A DNA stretch of 53,654 bases from an uncultured SAR86 cluster bacterium (lineage in GTDB: Bacteria; Pseudomonadota; Gammaproteobacteria; Magnimaribacterales; Magnimaribacteraceae): positions 1 to 53,654 of the forward strand of contig CACAIY010000008.1 of the NCBI GenBank assembly GCA_902532675.1, given 5' to 3'. Position 1 is the first letter of the stretch. Each line of letters opens with the position of its first letter. The translations under genes and the position numbers were made by a program. Under the pieces are notes generated by a model, which ran no database searches, was not told where the DNA came from, and worked only from the letters and a program-made list of their open reading frames with translations. Below are positions 36,580 to 45,986 of the stretch, one piece after another.

Positions 36580-37062
36580 TTAGATTAATTCCAAAATTGA
36601 TTCAGCTGAACTTACATCTAAACCTGGACCTGCCTCAACATTAAGAGCAGAAACTACACCATCATCTACTACCATTGCATATCTTTGAGATCTAGTTCCT
36701 AGACCAAAACCGCTTCCATCCATTTCTAAACCTATTGCAGAAGTAAATTCACAATTGCCATCAGAAAGCATCATAACTTCTTCACCTACTCCTCTATCTG
36801 CTCCCCATGCGCTCATAACAAATGGATCATTCACAGAAATACAGGCTACTACATCAGCACCTTTATCCTTTAAAGCTTGGCTATTTTCAATAAAGCCCGG
36901 TAAATGTTGAACGCTGCAAGTTGGTGTAAAGGCTCCTGGAACAGCGAAAAGAACAACCTTCTTTCCTGAACACAATTCATTAATTGCCATAGGTTTCGGC
37001 CCTTCATCTGTCATTGTAGTTACGTTTACTGAAGGCAAAGTATCTCCTACTTGTATAGTCAT
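36580..37062 (-). CDS. Peroxiredoxin, Prx5 type
   Basis: Thiol-dependent reduction of hydroperoxides. The 160 aa AhpC/TSA-fold protein has the peroxidatic Cys49 in VPGAFTPTCSVQHLPGF, the Prx5 signature, and the conserved Arg in GLGTRSQRYAM. A strong AGGAGA ribosome site precedes the ATG. It leads the operon that continues with the P450. Reducing peroxides near a P450, which can generate them by uncoupling, is a plausible reason for the pairing, but this is inference. Confidence 0.92.
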   Translation of the reverse strand: MTIQVGDTLPSVNVTTMTDEGPKPMAINELCSGKKVVLFAVPGAFTPTCSVQHLPGFIENSQALKDKGADVVACISVNDPFVMSAWGADRGVGEEVMMLSDGNCEFTSAIGLEMDGSGFGLGTRSQRYAMVVDDGVVSALNVEAGPGLDVSSAESILELI

Positions 37063-37138
37063 ATTTTCTCCTAAATTTTAGGTTAAGTATAAAAACTCTT
37101 TTGCGGGTTAACAAATAAAATTTTGGAGAGTTAGAAAT

Positions 37139-37170
37139 AGGTGTTATAGTATAGTAATACACCTAAAGGT
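37139..37170. promoter_or_regulatory. Candidate operator in the divergent peroxiredoxin/tolC promoter region
   Basis: AGGTGT (37139-37144) and ACACCT (37159-37164) form an inverted repeat with 14 nt between arms. The right arm runs into a second short palindrome ACCTAAAGGT (37161-37170). TATAGT and TAGTAT, possible -10 sequences for tolC, lie between the arms, so a bound protein would cover the promoter. No known regulator motif is recognised. Confidence 0.35.
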
Positions 37171-37180
37171 AATTTATCCT

Positions 37181-38518
37181 ATGAACTATAAAAATTTAAC
37201 TAAATATATTATTTTTTCATTATCTCTTTCGTTTGTTTCTACCTTCTTAAAGGCAGAAAATCTTGAAGAAGTTTACGAGTTAGCACTTAAAAATGATCCT
37301 CTCTTAAAAGCTGCTGAGGCTTCTTACAGAGCTGGAAAAGAAAATAAAGTTCAAGGAAGATCTGGTTTGCTTCCTAATTTAAGCGTCTCTGGAAGCACTA
37401 ATTGGAATGAATATAGAGTAATGGATCAAATAATTGATCAATACAATTCTAATAATTATTCAGCTAGATTAACTCAACCAGTATTTAGAATGGATAAATG
37501 GTTTCAATTTAGAAGAGGGAAAGCACTAACACAAAGCGCTGAAGCTGAATTTGCTTATCAACAACAAGAAACTATGATTAGAGTGGCCTCGGCTTATTTT
37601 AATGTCCTAAATTCAATCGATAGCCTAAATGCTGCTAAGGCAGAAGAAAAAGCTATAGGAAGACAAAAAGACCTTGCTAAAAAAAGATTTGAAGTTGGGT
37701 TGGCAGCGATAACTGAAGTACAAGAAACTCAAGCTGCATATGATTTGACTGTAGTATCAAGGATATCTAGAGAAGCTCAATTGGATTCTGCGAGAGAAGG
37801 ATTAACTTCGATAGTTGGAAAAGATATTACTTTACTCTCTCCATTAATAGAGGACTTTGAGATTTCTCTTCCTGACCCTTTAGACAGAGAAAATTGGGTA
37901 ACCTTAGGATTAAAAAATAACTTTCAATTAAAATCTGCTAGATTACAAAGAGATGCGGCTAAACATAGCGCAAGAGCAGCTACTTCAAACCACCTACCTC
38001 AGATAGATATCGTTGGTAGAGCAACTAAAAGCACTTCAAAACAAGGAAAATTTGGTGGTTTTATACAAAATCCATTATTTGGAATAGAACAAGACACTAG
38101 GCAATACGCTATACAAGTCAATATACCTCTATATGCTGGTGGATCTATCAGCTCATCAAGAAGACAGGCCTTTGCTAATTACGATAGAGCCAAAGAACAG
38201 ACTGTTTATACCGAAAGATCTACTATAAGAGATATTAGATCTAACCACTTTGGAGTTCAAACTCAGGTTGCAAATGTAACTGCTAGAAAACAAGCTCTTG
38301 CTTCAGCTGAATCTGCATTAGAGGCAACCCAAATTGGTTATGAAGTTGGAAGTAGAAATACCGTAGATCTTCTTGATGCACAAAAAAGACTTTTTCAAGC
38401 TCAAAGAGATTATGCTAGTTCAAGATACGAATACATCATTGCCATGCTAAGACTTAAAGCTTCTGTAGGTTCATTAAATCCTGGAGATTTAATTTCAATA
38501 AGCAATAGAATGGAGTAA
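37181..38518 (+). CDS. tolC: TolC-family outer membrane efflux channel
   Basis: Outer-membrane exit duct for type I secretion or RND/ABC efflux. The 445 aa protein has a signal peptide (about 1-25, ending LKA) and a mature N-terminus ENLEEVYELALKNDPLLKAAEA, typical of TolC. The two repeated coiled-coil halves contain AAAEEKAIGRQ-type helices and YEVGSRNTVDLLDAQKRLFQAQRDYA. It is followed after 3 nt by a metallo-hydrolase gene rather than a pump component, so the partner pump must lie elsewhere. Confidence 0.93.
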   Translation: MNYKNLTKYIIFSLSLSFVSTFLKAENLEEVYELALKNDPLLKAAEASYRAGKENKVQGRSGLLPNLSVSGSTNWNEYRVMDQIIDQYNSNNYSARLTQPVFRMDKWFQFRRGKALTQSAEAEFAYQQQETMIRVASAYFNVLNSIDSLNAAKAEEKAIGRQKDLAKKRFEVGLAAITEVQETQAAYDLTVVSRISREAQLDSAREGLTSIVGKDITLLSPLIEDFEISLPDPLDRENWVTLGLKNNFQLKSARLQRDAAKHSARAATSNHLPQIDIVGRATKSTSKQGKFGGFIQNPLFGIEQDTRQYAIQVNIPLYAGGSISSSRRQAFANYDRAKEQTVYTERSTIRDIRSNHFGVQTQVANVTARKQALASAESALEATQIGYEVGSRNTVDLLDAQKRLFQAQRDYASSRYEYIIAMLRLKASVGSLNPGDLISISNRME

Positions 38519-38521
38519 ACA

Positions 38522-39580
38522 ATGAAAATAGCTATTCGAATTGCAGTTGCTTCATCAATTCTTGGAATAGCATCCTTCGTTCTAATTCAAGTCCCTTCAA
38601 TTCAAGACAGAATTATGATGTCAGTAGTCTCTGGCATGGTTAATGCTACTGATAATTTACCTAAAGAAGATGCATTAAGTGTTGCAGTGTGTGGATCAAG
38701 ATCTCCCATTCCTAGCCCAGGTAGAGCCGAGACCTGTATGTTAGTTAAGGCTGGACATGAAATATTTATTGTAGATATAGGCGATGGCAGTAATGCTAAC
38801 TTACAAAACTGGGGTATCGATTACGGTTCAATCAATGCTGTTTTGCTAACGCACTTACATTCAGATCACATATCAGATCTTCCTAATCTTCATCAAGGAG
38901 CTTGGATACTTACAGGAAGAAAGGACAAGTTGAAAGTATATGGACCAAAAGGTGTAGCTACTGTTACGCAAGGATTAGAAATGGCCTATGGCCTTGATTA
39001 CGGATTTAGACATGAGCATCACGGTGATGGAATTGCCCCAAGAAAATATGCTGGCTTTGATACTCATACAATTGATCTAGATAAACCAGTGATATATGAC
39101 AATGGAGAGCTGAAAATAACAGCCTTCAAGGTAATCCATGAACCCATTGAACCTTCGTTGGGCTATAAATTTGAATATAAAGGGAGGTCTTTAGTTATTA
39201 CAGGTGATACTTCTTATGCACAGAGTGTTATTGATAATTCTATGGATGTGGATGTGCTGTTTCACGAAGCTCAAGCTAATCATATGGTAGATATTTTACA
39301 AAACTTTGCTGCAGAAAACGGAGCGCCTCTAAGAGCTAAAGTTATGACTGATATAAAAACCTATCACACAACCTTGTTAGAAGCTGCTGAAATAGCTAAT
39401 AAAGCCAATGTAAAGCAATTGGTTTTTTATCATCTAACCCCTGCACCTAGAAATTATTTAACAGAGCTAATATTTGTAAGGGGAGTAGATAAAATTAGAG
39501 ATGACTGGATATTAGCTGAAGATAACTTATTAATTATTTTGCCTGTAAATTCAGAAAAAATAATTCTTTCTAGTATGTAA
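38522..39580 (+). CDS. Metallo-beta-lactamase-fold hydrolase, tRNase Z/arylsulfatase-like, membrane-anchored or exported
   Basis: A 352 aa zinc hydrolase. The metal motif THLHSDH (His111, His113, Asp115, His116) is followed by a GDTS Asp (about 227) and a late FYHLTP His. An N-terminal hydrophobic helix (about 4-24) suggests a signal anchor or export to the periplasm. Relatives include type II arylsulfatases, lactonases and phosphodiesterases, and the substrate cannot be read here. A GGAG ribosome site is formed by the end of tolC, so the genes are co-transcribed. The dehalogenase gene follows after 9 nt. Confidence 0.82.
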   Translation: MKIAIRIAVASSILGIASFVLIQVPSIQDRIMMSVVSGMVNATDNLPKEDALSVAVCGSRSPIPSPGRAETCMLVKAGHEIFIVDIGDGSNANLQNWGIDYGSINAVLLTHLHSDHISDLPNLHQGAWILTGRKDKLKVYGPKGVATVTQGLEMAYGLDYGFRHEHHGDGIAPRKYAGFDTHTIDLDKPVIYDNGELKITAFKVIHEPIEPSLGYKFEYKGRSLVITGDTSYAQSVIDNSMDVDVLFHEAQANHMVDILQNFAAENGAPLRAKVMTDIKTYHTTLLEAAEIANKANVKQLVFYHLTPAPRNYLTELIFVRGVDKIRDDWILAEDNLLIILPVNSEKIILSSM

Positions 39581-39589
39581 ATTTTAGGA

Positions 39590-40687
39590 ATGACATTGAA
39601 TAAAATTTTTAAGATTTGTTTGTTATTTTATTTTTTAACATTTAGTTTTACTGCTATATCAGAAGAAATAAGAGAGGGAGTATTAAGGACTCCGGACGAG
39701 AGGTTTGAAAATCTCGAAGGTTATCCTTTTAGACCTAACTACATGATGATAGATGATCTTAGGATCCACTACCTTGATGAAGGACCTAAGGATGCTAACC
39801 CAATAATTCTTTTCCATGGAGAACCAACCTGGAGTTATTTATTTAGAAAAATGATTCCAGTATTTACTGATGCCGGCCATAGAGTCATTGTTCCAGATAT
39901 GATTGGTTTTGGTAAGTCAGATAAATTTGAATCTAAGCATGACTATAGTTATAAGCATCATGTTGATGTCATGAAAGAGCTTGTTGAAAGATTAGACTTA
40001 AAAAATGCTACCCACTTTGGGCAGGACTGGGGCGGACTTGTTGGTCTAAGGGTTGTTGCAGAAATGCCAGATAGATTTACGCAAGTTATTGTTTCAAATA
40101 CAGGCATGGTTGCAGGTGAAGGTATAAGAGCATGGTTTACTCAGCGTATGGTGGAATTCACAGTCTGGTGGAACGGACCAATTACTTTTGAAGAGCTCAA
40201 AACGGCCGCTCAAGGTGCACTTAACTCCGACAACCCTTCCAGCAGTGATGGCATTTCCATGTTCACTAAATGGATAGCGTATTCTTATTATTCTAAAGAT
40301 ATGGATATAGTAGGAATTATTGAAAACTTTGGTCGATTAAATCTTTCCGAGGGAGAAAAGAAAGCTTACGAAGCACCCTATCCTTCTGGAAGATATAAAG
40401 CTGGAGCTCATGTCTGGCCTTATCTGATACCAACTCAACTCCAAGAAAATGAAAAATACTGGAAAGAGGTTTATGAAGAATGGGACAAACCTTTTCTTGT
40501 AGCTTTTGGAGGTGAAGAAAGAATAACCATCAGAATGAAAGATGATTTTGTAAATCGTATCCCAAATCCAACAGTAATAACCTTAGGTGGTGCTGGGCAT
40601 TTTGTTCAAGAAGAAGTTGGGCCTGAATTAGCTCAAATCATTATTGACTTTATTGAAGGTAAAAAGGTTACTGATTTAATAGAATAA
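39590..40687 (+). CDS. Haloalkane dehalogenase-like alpha/beta hydrolase (HLD-I type), exported
   Basis: A 365 aa protein with a signal peptide (about 1-24). LFHGEPTWSYLFRKM (74-88) is the haloalkane dehalogenase oxyanion region. The nucleophile is Asp146, followed by the halide-stabilising Trp147, in FGQDWGGLVGLR. The cap segment EAPYPSGRYKAGAHVWPYLIPT is HLD-I-like, and His337 is in GAGHFVQEE. The residue at the usual HLD-I catalytic Asp position is Glu310 (AFGGEERIT). The family converts halogenated alkanes to alcohols. Export to the periplasm is uncommon for it. It is last in the tolC operon. Confidence 0.85.
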   Translation: MTLNKIFKICLLFYFLTFSFTAISEEIREGVLRTPDERFENLEGYPFRPNYMMIDDLRIHYLDEGPKDANPIILFHGEPTWSYLFRKMIPVFTDAGHRVIVPDMIGFGKSDKFESKHDYSYKHHVDVMKELVERLDLKNATHFGQDWGGLVGLRVVAEMPDRFTQVIVSNTGMVAGEGIRAWFTQRMVEFTVWWNGPITFEELKTAAQGALNSDNPSSSDGISMFTKWIAYSYYSKDMDIVGIIENFGRLNLSEGEKKAYEAPYPSGRYKAGAHVWPYLIPTQLQENEKYWKEVYEEWDKPFLVAFGGEERITIRMKDDFVNRIPNPTVITLGGAGHFVQEEVGPELAQIIIDFIEGKKVTDLIE

Positions 40688-40694
40688 TATTTTC

Positions 40695-41642
40695 TTATCC
40701 GCCCAATCCTCTTTTTAGAGAAGCTGTAAAATCTTCTCTATAACGTTTTGCCAACTCAGATGTTTCTATTTGTTGAAAAGCATGACATGCTCCAGGGTAA
40801 ACAACTAAGTCGCAAGCTACGCCTGCTCTCATTAATTTCTGAGCATAATCAATATTTTCATCTCTAAATAGATCAAGCGATGCAGTAAACATCCATGCTG
40901 GAGGGAGTCCTTCAAAATTTTCTAATCTTCCGGGTGATTGAGGGGCTTCTCTTGGAGCATCGGCAAGGTAACAGTTCCAAGCATATTGATTAAATGCCCT
41001 TGTCCAAACAAATTCACCTACTAACGGATCTCCCGGATTTTCATCTGTTCCAGTCCTGTCATCTAACATAGGGTAAGTAAGTGATTGCCAGCATACTTGA
41101 TACTCTCCTTCATCTCTTGCTTTGATTGCAAGAGCAGCTGCCAATCCCCCTCCGGCACTTTCTCCCCCTATCCCTATGCGAGACCGATCAATCCCAAGAT
41201 CTTCTGAGTTTTCATGGAGCCATCCGAGAGCAATATAACAATCATCAAGAGGGGCTGGTATGGGGAATTCAGGAGCCAGGCGATAATCAACAGAAATAAT
41301 TACAACACCTATCTCCGAAGCTAATAGTAGATTTTGAGTATCTGAACCTTCTGGCGAGCCTATGATATAACCGCCACCATGTATATGAAGATAACCGGGA
41401 CCTGATAAGTCTTTCCTATCATCAGGGATATAAAGAAGACAGCGCACATCTGGAGCATTATCTTGAGGAATAAAAATCTCTTTTCTTGTTACTTTATAAG
41501 ATTCTGCATCTTCCAAAGGAGGTTTTAAGCTATCGAGAGTTTGTCTTACACCCTCTAAGCTTTCATCGTTTATTTCTGTGATAATTGCCGCATCAGCCAT
41601 TACTTGTAACTCTTGATGCAGTAAGTGTTTAGTTGATTTCAT
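40695..41642 (-). CDS. Alpha/beta hydrolase, hormone-sensitive-lipase (HSL/GDXG) family
   Basis: A cytoplasmic esterase/lipase of 315 aa. The HSL signature HGGGYIIGS (88-96) and the nucleophile GESAGGG with Ser162 are both clear. SVDYRLAPEFPIPAPLDDC is typical of the family, and GACHAFQQIE carries the catalytic His. A GGAGC ribosome site lies 6 nt upstream of the ATG. Substrate unknown; short-to-medium acyl esters are usual. Transcription diverges from mutM across a 133 nt AT-rich space. Confidence 0.88.
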   Translation of the reverse strand: MKSTKHLLHQELQVMADAAIITEINDESLEGVRQTLDSLKPPLEDAESYKVTRKEIFIPQDNAPDVRCLLYIPDDRKDLSGPGYLHIHGGGYIIGSPEGSDTQNLLLASEIGVVIISVDYRLAPEFPIPAPLDDCYIALGWLHENSEDLGIDRSRIGIGGESAGGGLAAALAIKARDEGEYQVCWQSLTYPMLDDRTGTDENPGDPLVGEFVWTRAFNQYAWNCYLADAPREAPQSPGRLENFEGLPPAWMFTASLDLFRDENIDYAQKLMRAGVACDLVVYPGACHAFQQIETSELAKRYREDFTASLKRGLGG

Positions 41643-41720
41643 GACAATTGCTCCTATATGTATTGGATAATTTAAAAGAATATTGTTCTTACTTTATATA
41701 TAAACTTTATGCATTTAAAC

Positions 41721-41759
41721 TAACTTAATGCAATTCTCTTTAGAAACCTCTTTAAGTTA
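41721..41759. repeat. 8-bp inverted repeat upstream of mutM
   Basis: TAACTTAA (41721-41728) and TTAAGTTA (41752-41759) are perfect inverted arms with a 23 nt spacer, ending 16 nt before the mutM ATG. As RNA it would be a weak AT-only hairpin in the mutM leader; as DNA it could be an operator. The remainder of the 133 nt between the divergent genes shows nothing clear. Confidence 0.3.
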
Positions 41760-41775
41760 AAGGTATTTATCTGAA

Positions 41776-42588
41776 ATGCCTGAATTACCAGAAGTAGAGA
41801 CGACCCTTAGAGGAATTGAATCACATATCCTAAATAAGAAAATAACCTCGGTAATTGTGAGACAACCATCTCTAAGATGGCCTGTACCAGCCCGACAACT
41901 TAAAGAGAAGCTAGTTAATAAAAATTTTTCAGGGATTAAAAGACGCGGTAAGTATTTATTACTTGAGAGTTCTGGAGAGTTCTTAATTATACATTTAGGC
42001 ATGTCAGGAAGCTTAAGAATCGCTCAAGAAGAAGATTTAAAGAAGCATGACCACATAGATATAGTGTTCGAAGATAAATCAATCCTTCGTTATTGCGATC
42101 CAAGACGATTTGGCTGTTTCTTATGGACGGACAATATAGATAATCATTTTTTATTAGAAAATCTAGGACCTGAGCCTTTGGGAAATTCATTCAATGGAGA
42201 ATATTTATTTAATCTTTCAAGAAAGAGAAAAGTACCTATAAAAAATTTTATTATGAATTCAAAAAATGTAGTAGGAGTAGGTAATATCTATGCAAACGAA
42301 GCTCTTTTTAAATCTAAGATTAGACCGACGAGGCAAGCTGGAAAAGTTCCTTTAGGAAAATACGAAGTATTATCTAGAGAGATAGTCACGATACTTAAAA
42401 AATCTATTGATCAAGGCGGGACGACTTTAAGAGATTTTGTAGGAAGTGATAATAAGCCTGGTTATTTCAAGCAACAATTGGAAGTTTATGGAAGGCAGGG
42501 CGAAGAATGTAAAATCTGCTCTTCCATACTGAAGAATGTAACTATTGGTCAAAGAAGCAGCGTGTATTGCCCTAAATGTCAGAAATAA
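41776..42588 (+). CDS. mutM: Formamidopyrimidine-DNA glycosylase
   Basis: Base-excision repair of 8-oxoguanine and other oxidised purines, with AP-lyase activity. The 270 aa protein starts MPELPEVETTLRGIE, which places catalytic Pro2 and Glu3. GNIYANEALFKSKIRPTR is the helix-2-turn-helix. The C-terminal zinc finger has four cysteines (CKIC and CPKC). The convergent coaD gene ends at the very next base. Confidence 0.96.
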   Translation: MPELPEVETTLRGIESHILNKKITSVIVRQPSLRWPVPARQLKEKLVNKNFSGIKRRGKYLLLESSGEFLIIHLGMSGSLRIAQEEDLKKHDHIDIVFEDKSILRYCDPRRFGCFLWTDNIDNHFLLENLGPEPLGNSFNGEYLFNLSRKRKVPIKNFIMNSKNVVGVGNIYANEALFKSKIRPTRQAGKVPLGKYEVLSREIVTILKKSIDQGGTTLRDFVGSDNKPGYFKQQLEVYGRQGEECKICSSILKNVTIGQRSSVYCPKCQK

Positions 42589-43065
42589 TTATTTAAAGCG
42601 TTCTTTAAGAGCCTTTTCTATAATTGGATCCACAAAAGAGGAAATTTCTCCGCCCATCGAAGCTATTTCACGCACTAAAGTTGAAGATAAGAAAGAAAAC
42701 TTGGCTTTAGGCGTTAAAAAAACGCTTTCTAAATCAGGAGACATTGCTCTATTCATATTTGCTAACTGGAATTCGTATTCAAAATCAGATACAGCCCTTA
42801 ATCCACGGATAAGGATATTGGAATTTTCTTCCTTAGCTAAATCTACCACCAAACCTGTGAAACCAATCGCTTTGACTTTCTTGTTGCCCTTAAATATTTG
42901 CTCAACATGAGATATTCTTTCTTCTAAGGTAAATACTGGTTTTTTAGATTCACTTGTCGCTATGGCAATAGTTACTTCATCAAATAAATGAAGCGCTCTT
43001 TCTATTATGTCTATATGACCAAGTGTTATAGGATCAAATGTACCTGGGTATAAAGCTTTTGCCAT
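42589..43065 (-). CDS. coaD: Phosphopantetheine adenylyltransferase
   Basis: Fourth step of coenzyme A synthesis. The 158 aa nucleotidyltransferase begins [21 protein letters not shown] with the T/HxGH motif. [23 protein letters not shown] and [11 protein letters not shown] (ISSTxVR-like) are diagnostic. An AAGGAG ribosome site (complement of 43072-43077) sits 6 nt before the ATG and fixes the start. The coaD-mutM pairing is frequent in gammaproteobacteria. Confidence 0.96.
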   Translation of the reverse strand: MAKALYPGTFDPITLGHIDIIERALHLFDEVTIAIATSESKKPVFTLEERISHVEQIFKGNKKVKAIGFTGLVVDLAKEENSNILIRGLRAVSDFEYEFQLANMNRAMSPDLESVFLTPKAKFSFLSSTLVREIASMGGEISSFVDPIIEKALKERFK

Positions 43066-43150
43066 AACTAACTCCTTATTTAATTATATTCTCTCACATA
43101 TACCAAATTCGAATAAACATAAATTTTTGTATATATATTTTTATCTACGA

Positions 43151-43168
43151 TATAAGGTAAATCTTATA
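43151..43168. promoter_or_regulatory. Candidate operator upstream of katG
   Basis: TATAAG (43151-43156), 6 nt, and CTTATA (43163-43168) form a perfect 6-bp inverted repeat about 85 nt upstream of the katG ATG. It does not match the four ATAG/CTAT elements of an OxyR site. The rest of the coaD-katG space (43066-43253) is AT-rich without an ORF; an AGAGGG ribosome site lies before the katG start. Confidence 0.35.
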
Positions 43169-43253
43169 GTAAACCATAGACTAGCTTGTTAATTTATGTA
43201 ATATTTCATTAGCGCTCAAAAATTTTAGTTAAATATTAAAGAGGGAAATATAG

Positions 43254-45386
<2,133 letters not shown>

Positions 45387-45405
45387 TCTAAATAAACATA
45401 AAATT

Positions 45406-45440
45406 AAAAAGGCTATTGCGATCTGCAGTGGCCTTTTTTT
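45406..45440. terminator. Bidirectional rho-independent terminator between katG and the PnuC-family gene
   Basis: The 14-bp stem pairs 45406-45419 with 45425-45438 across the 5 nt loop GATCT, including two G-T wobbles. It is flanked by an A-run on the left and a T-run on the right, so it can terminate both katG (plus) and the convergent gene (minus), whose stop codon begins at 45441-45439. Confidence 0.85.
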
Positions 45441-45975
45441 ATTTCCTTGCCTTGCTCCAAGACCTATAGCCAAAAAAGATAATTACAAGATAACCTGTGA
45501 ATAATAAAGCGGTTAAATTTAAGTCTCTTGATATAAATAAGAATATAGAAATAGAATCAATAACGAACCAATAAATCCAATTCTCAATTAGCTTTTTGGC
45601 AACCATATAGGTTGCAATAATTGCCCCCCATGTTGTCAAAGCATCAAGAAATGGCAAGGCAGCTTCAGTATATGTATCAAGCAGATATCCTGACGATAAT
45701 GTAAGCAGAAGAATCAAACTTATGGCTTTGAAATGACTTAAAGCGCTCCAATTATTTACAACAAATTCTGGTTGCTTAGATTTCCACTGAGACCACCCAT
45801 ATACCCCCATGAATATATAAAAAATTTGTAAAGAAGCCTCCATGTAAAGGCCTGCTGAATACATAATAAATAGGTATAGAAAAGAACTTAGAATCCCAGC
45901 AAGCCAACATAGAATATTCTGCTTAACTGCAAGCACCAGATAAAGTATGGCTAATAAGACTGCTAGAAATTCCAT
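45439..45975 (-). CDS. pnuT: PnuC-family vitamin transporter, probable thiamin transporter PnuT
   Basis: A 178 aa inner-membrane protein with about six to seven helices. WLAGILSSFLYLFIMYSAGLYMEASLQIFYIFMGVYGWSQW and ENWIYWFVIDSIS are PnuC-family signatures. PnuC itself carries nicotinamide riboside. Here the gene lies 11 nt behind a TonB receptor whose leader is a TPP riboswitch, so thiamin (PnuT) is the more likely substrate. The family uses facilitated diffusion and metabolic trapping, so a thiamin kinase or pyrophosphokinase is expected elsewhere in the genome. The substrate is inferred from regulation, not from binding residues. Confidence 0.8.
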   Translation of the reverse strand: MEFLAVLLAILYLVLAVKQNILCWLAGILSSFLYLFIMYSAGLYMEASLQIFYIFMGVYGWSQWKSKQPEFVVNNWSALSHFKAISLILLLTLSSGYLLDTYTEAALPFLDALTTWGAIIATYMVAKKLIENWIYWFVIDSISIFLFISRDLNLTALLFTGYLVIIFFGYRSWSKARK

Positions 45976-45986
45976 TTATTTAAGGC

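Noticed and set aside
42545-42910. 121-codon plus-strand open frame across the mutM end and coaD
   Set aside because: Antisense to coaD, whose motifs are intact on the other strand; no ribosome site or recognisable domain.
43066-43253. OxyR binding site before katG
   Set aside because: Only scattered ATAG/CTAT tetramers; the required four-element spacing is not met.
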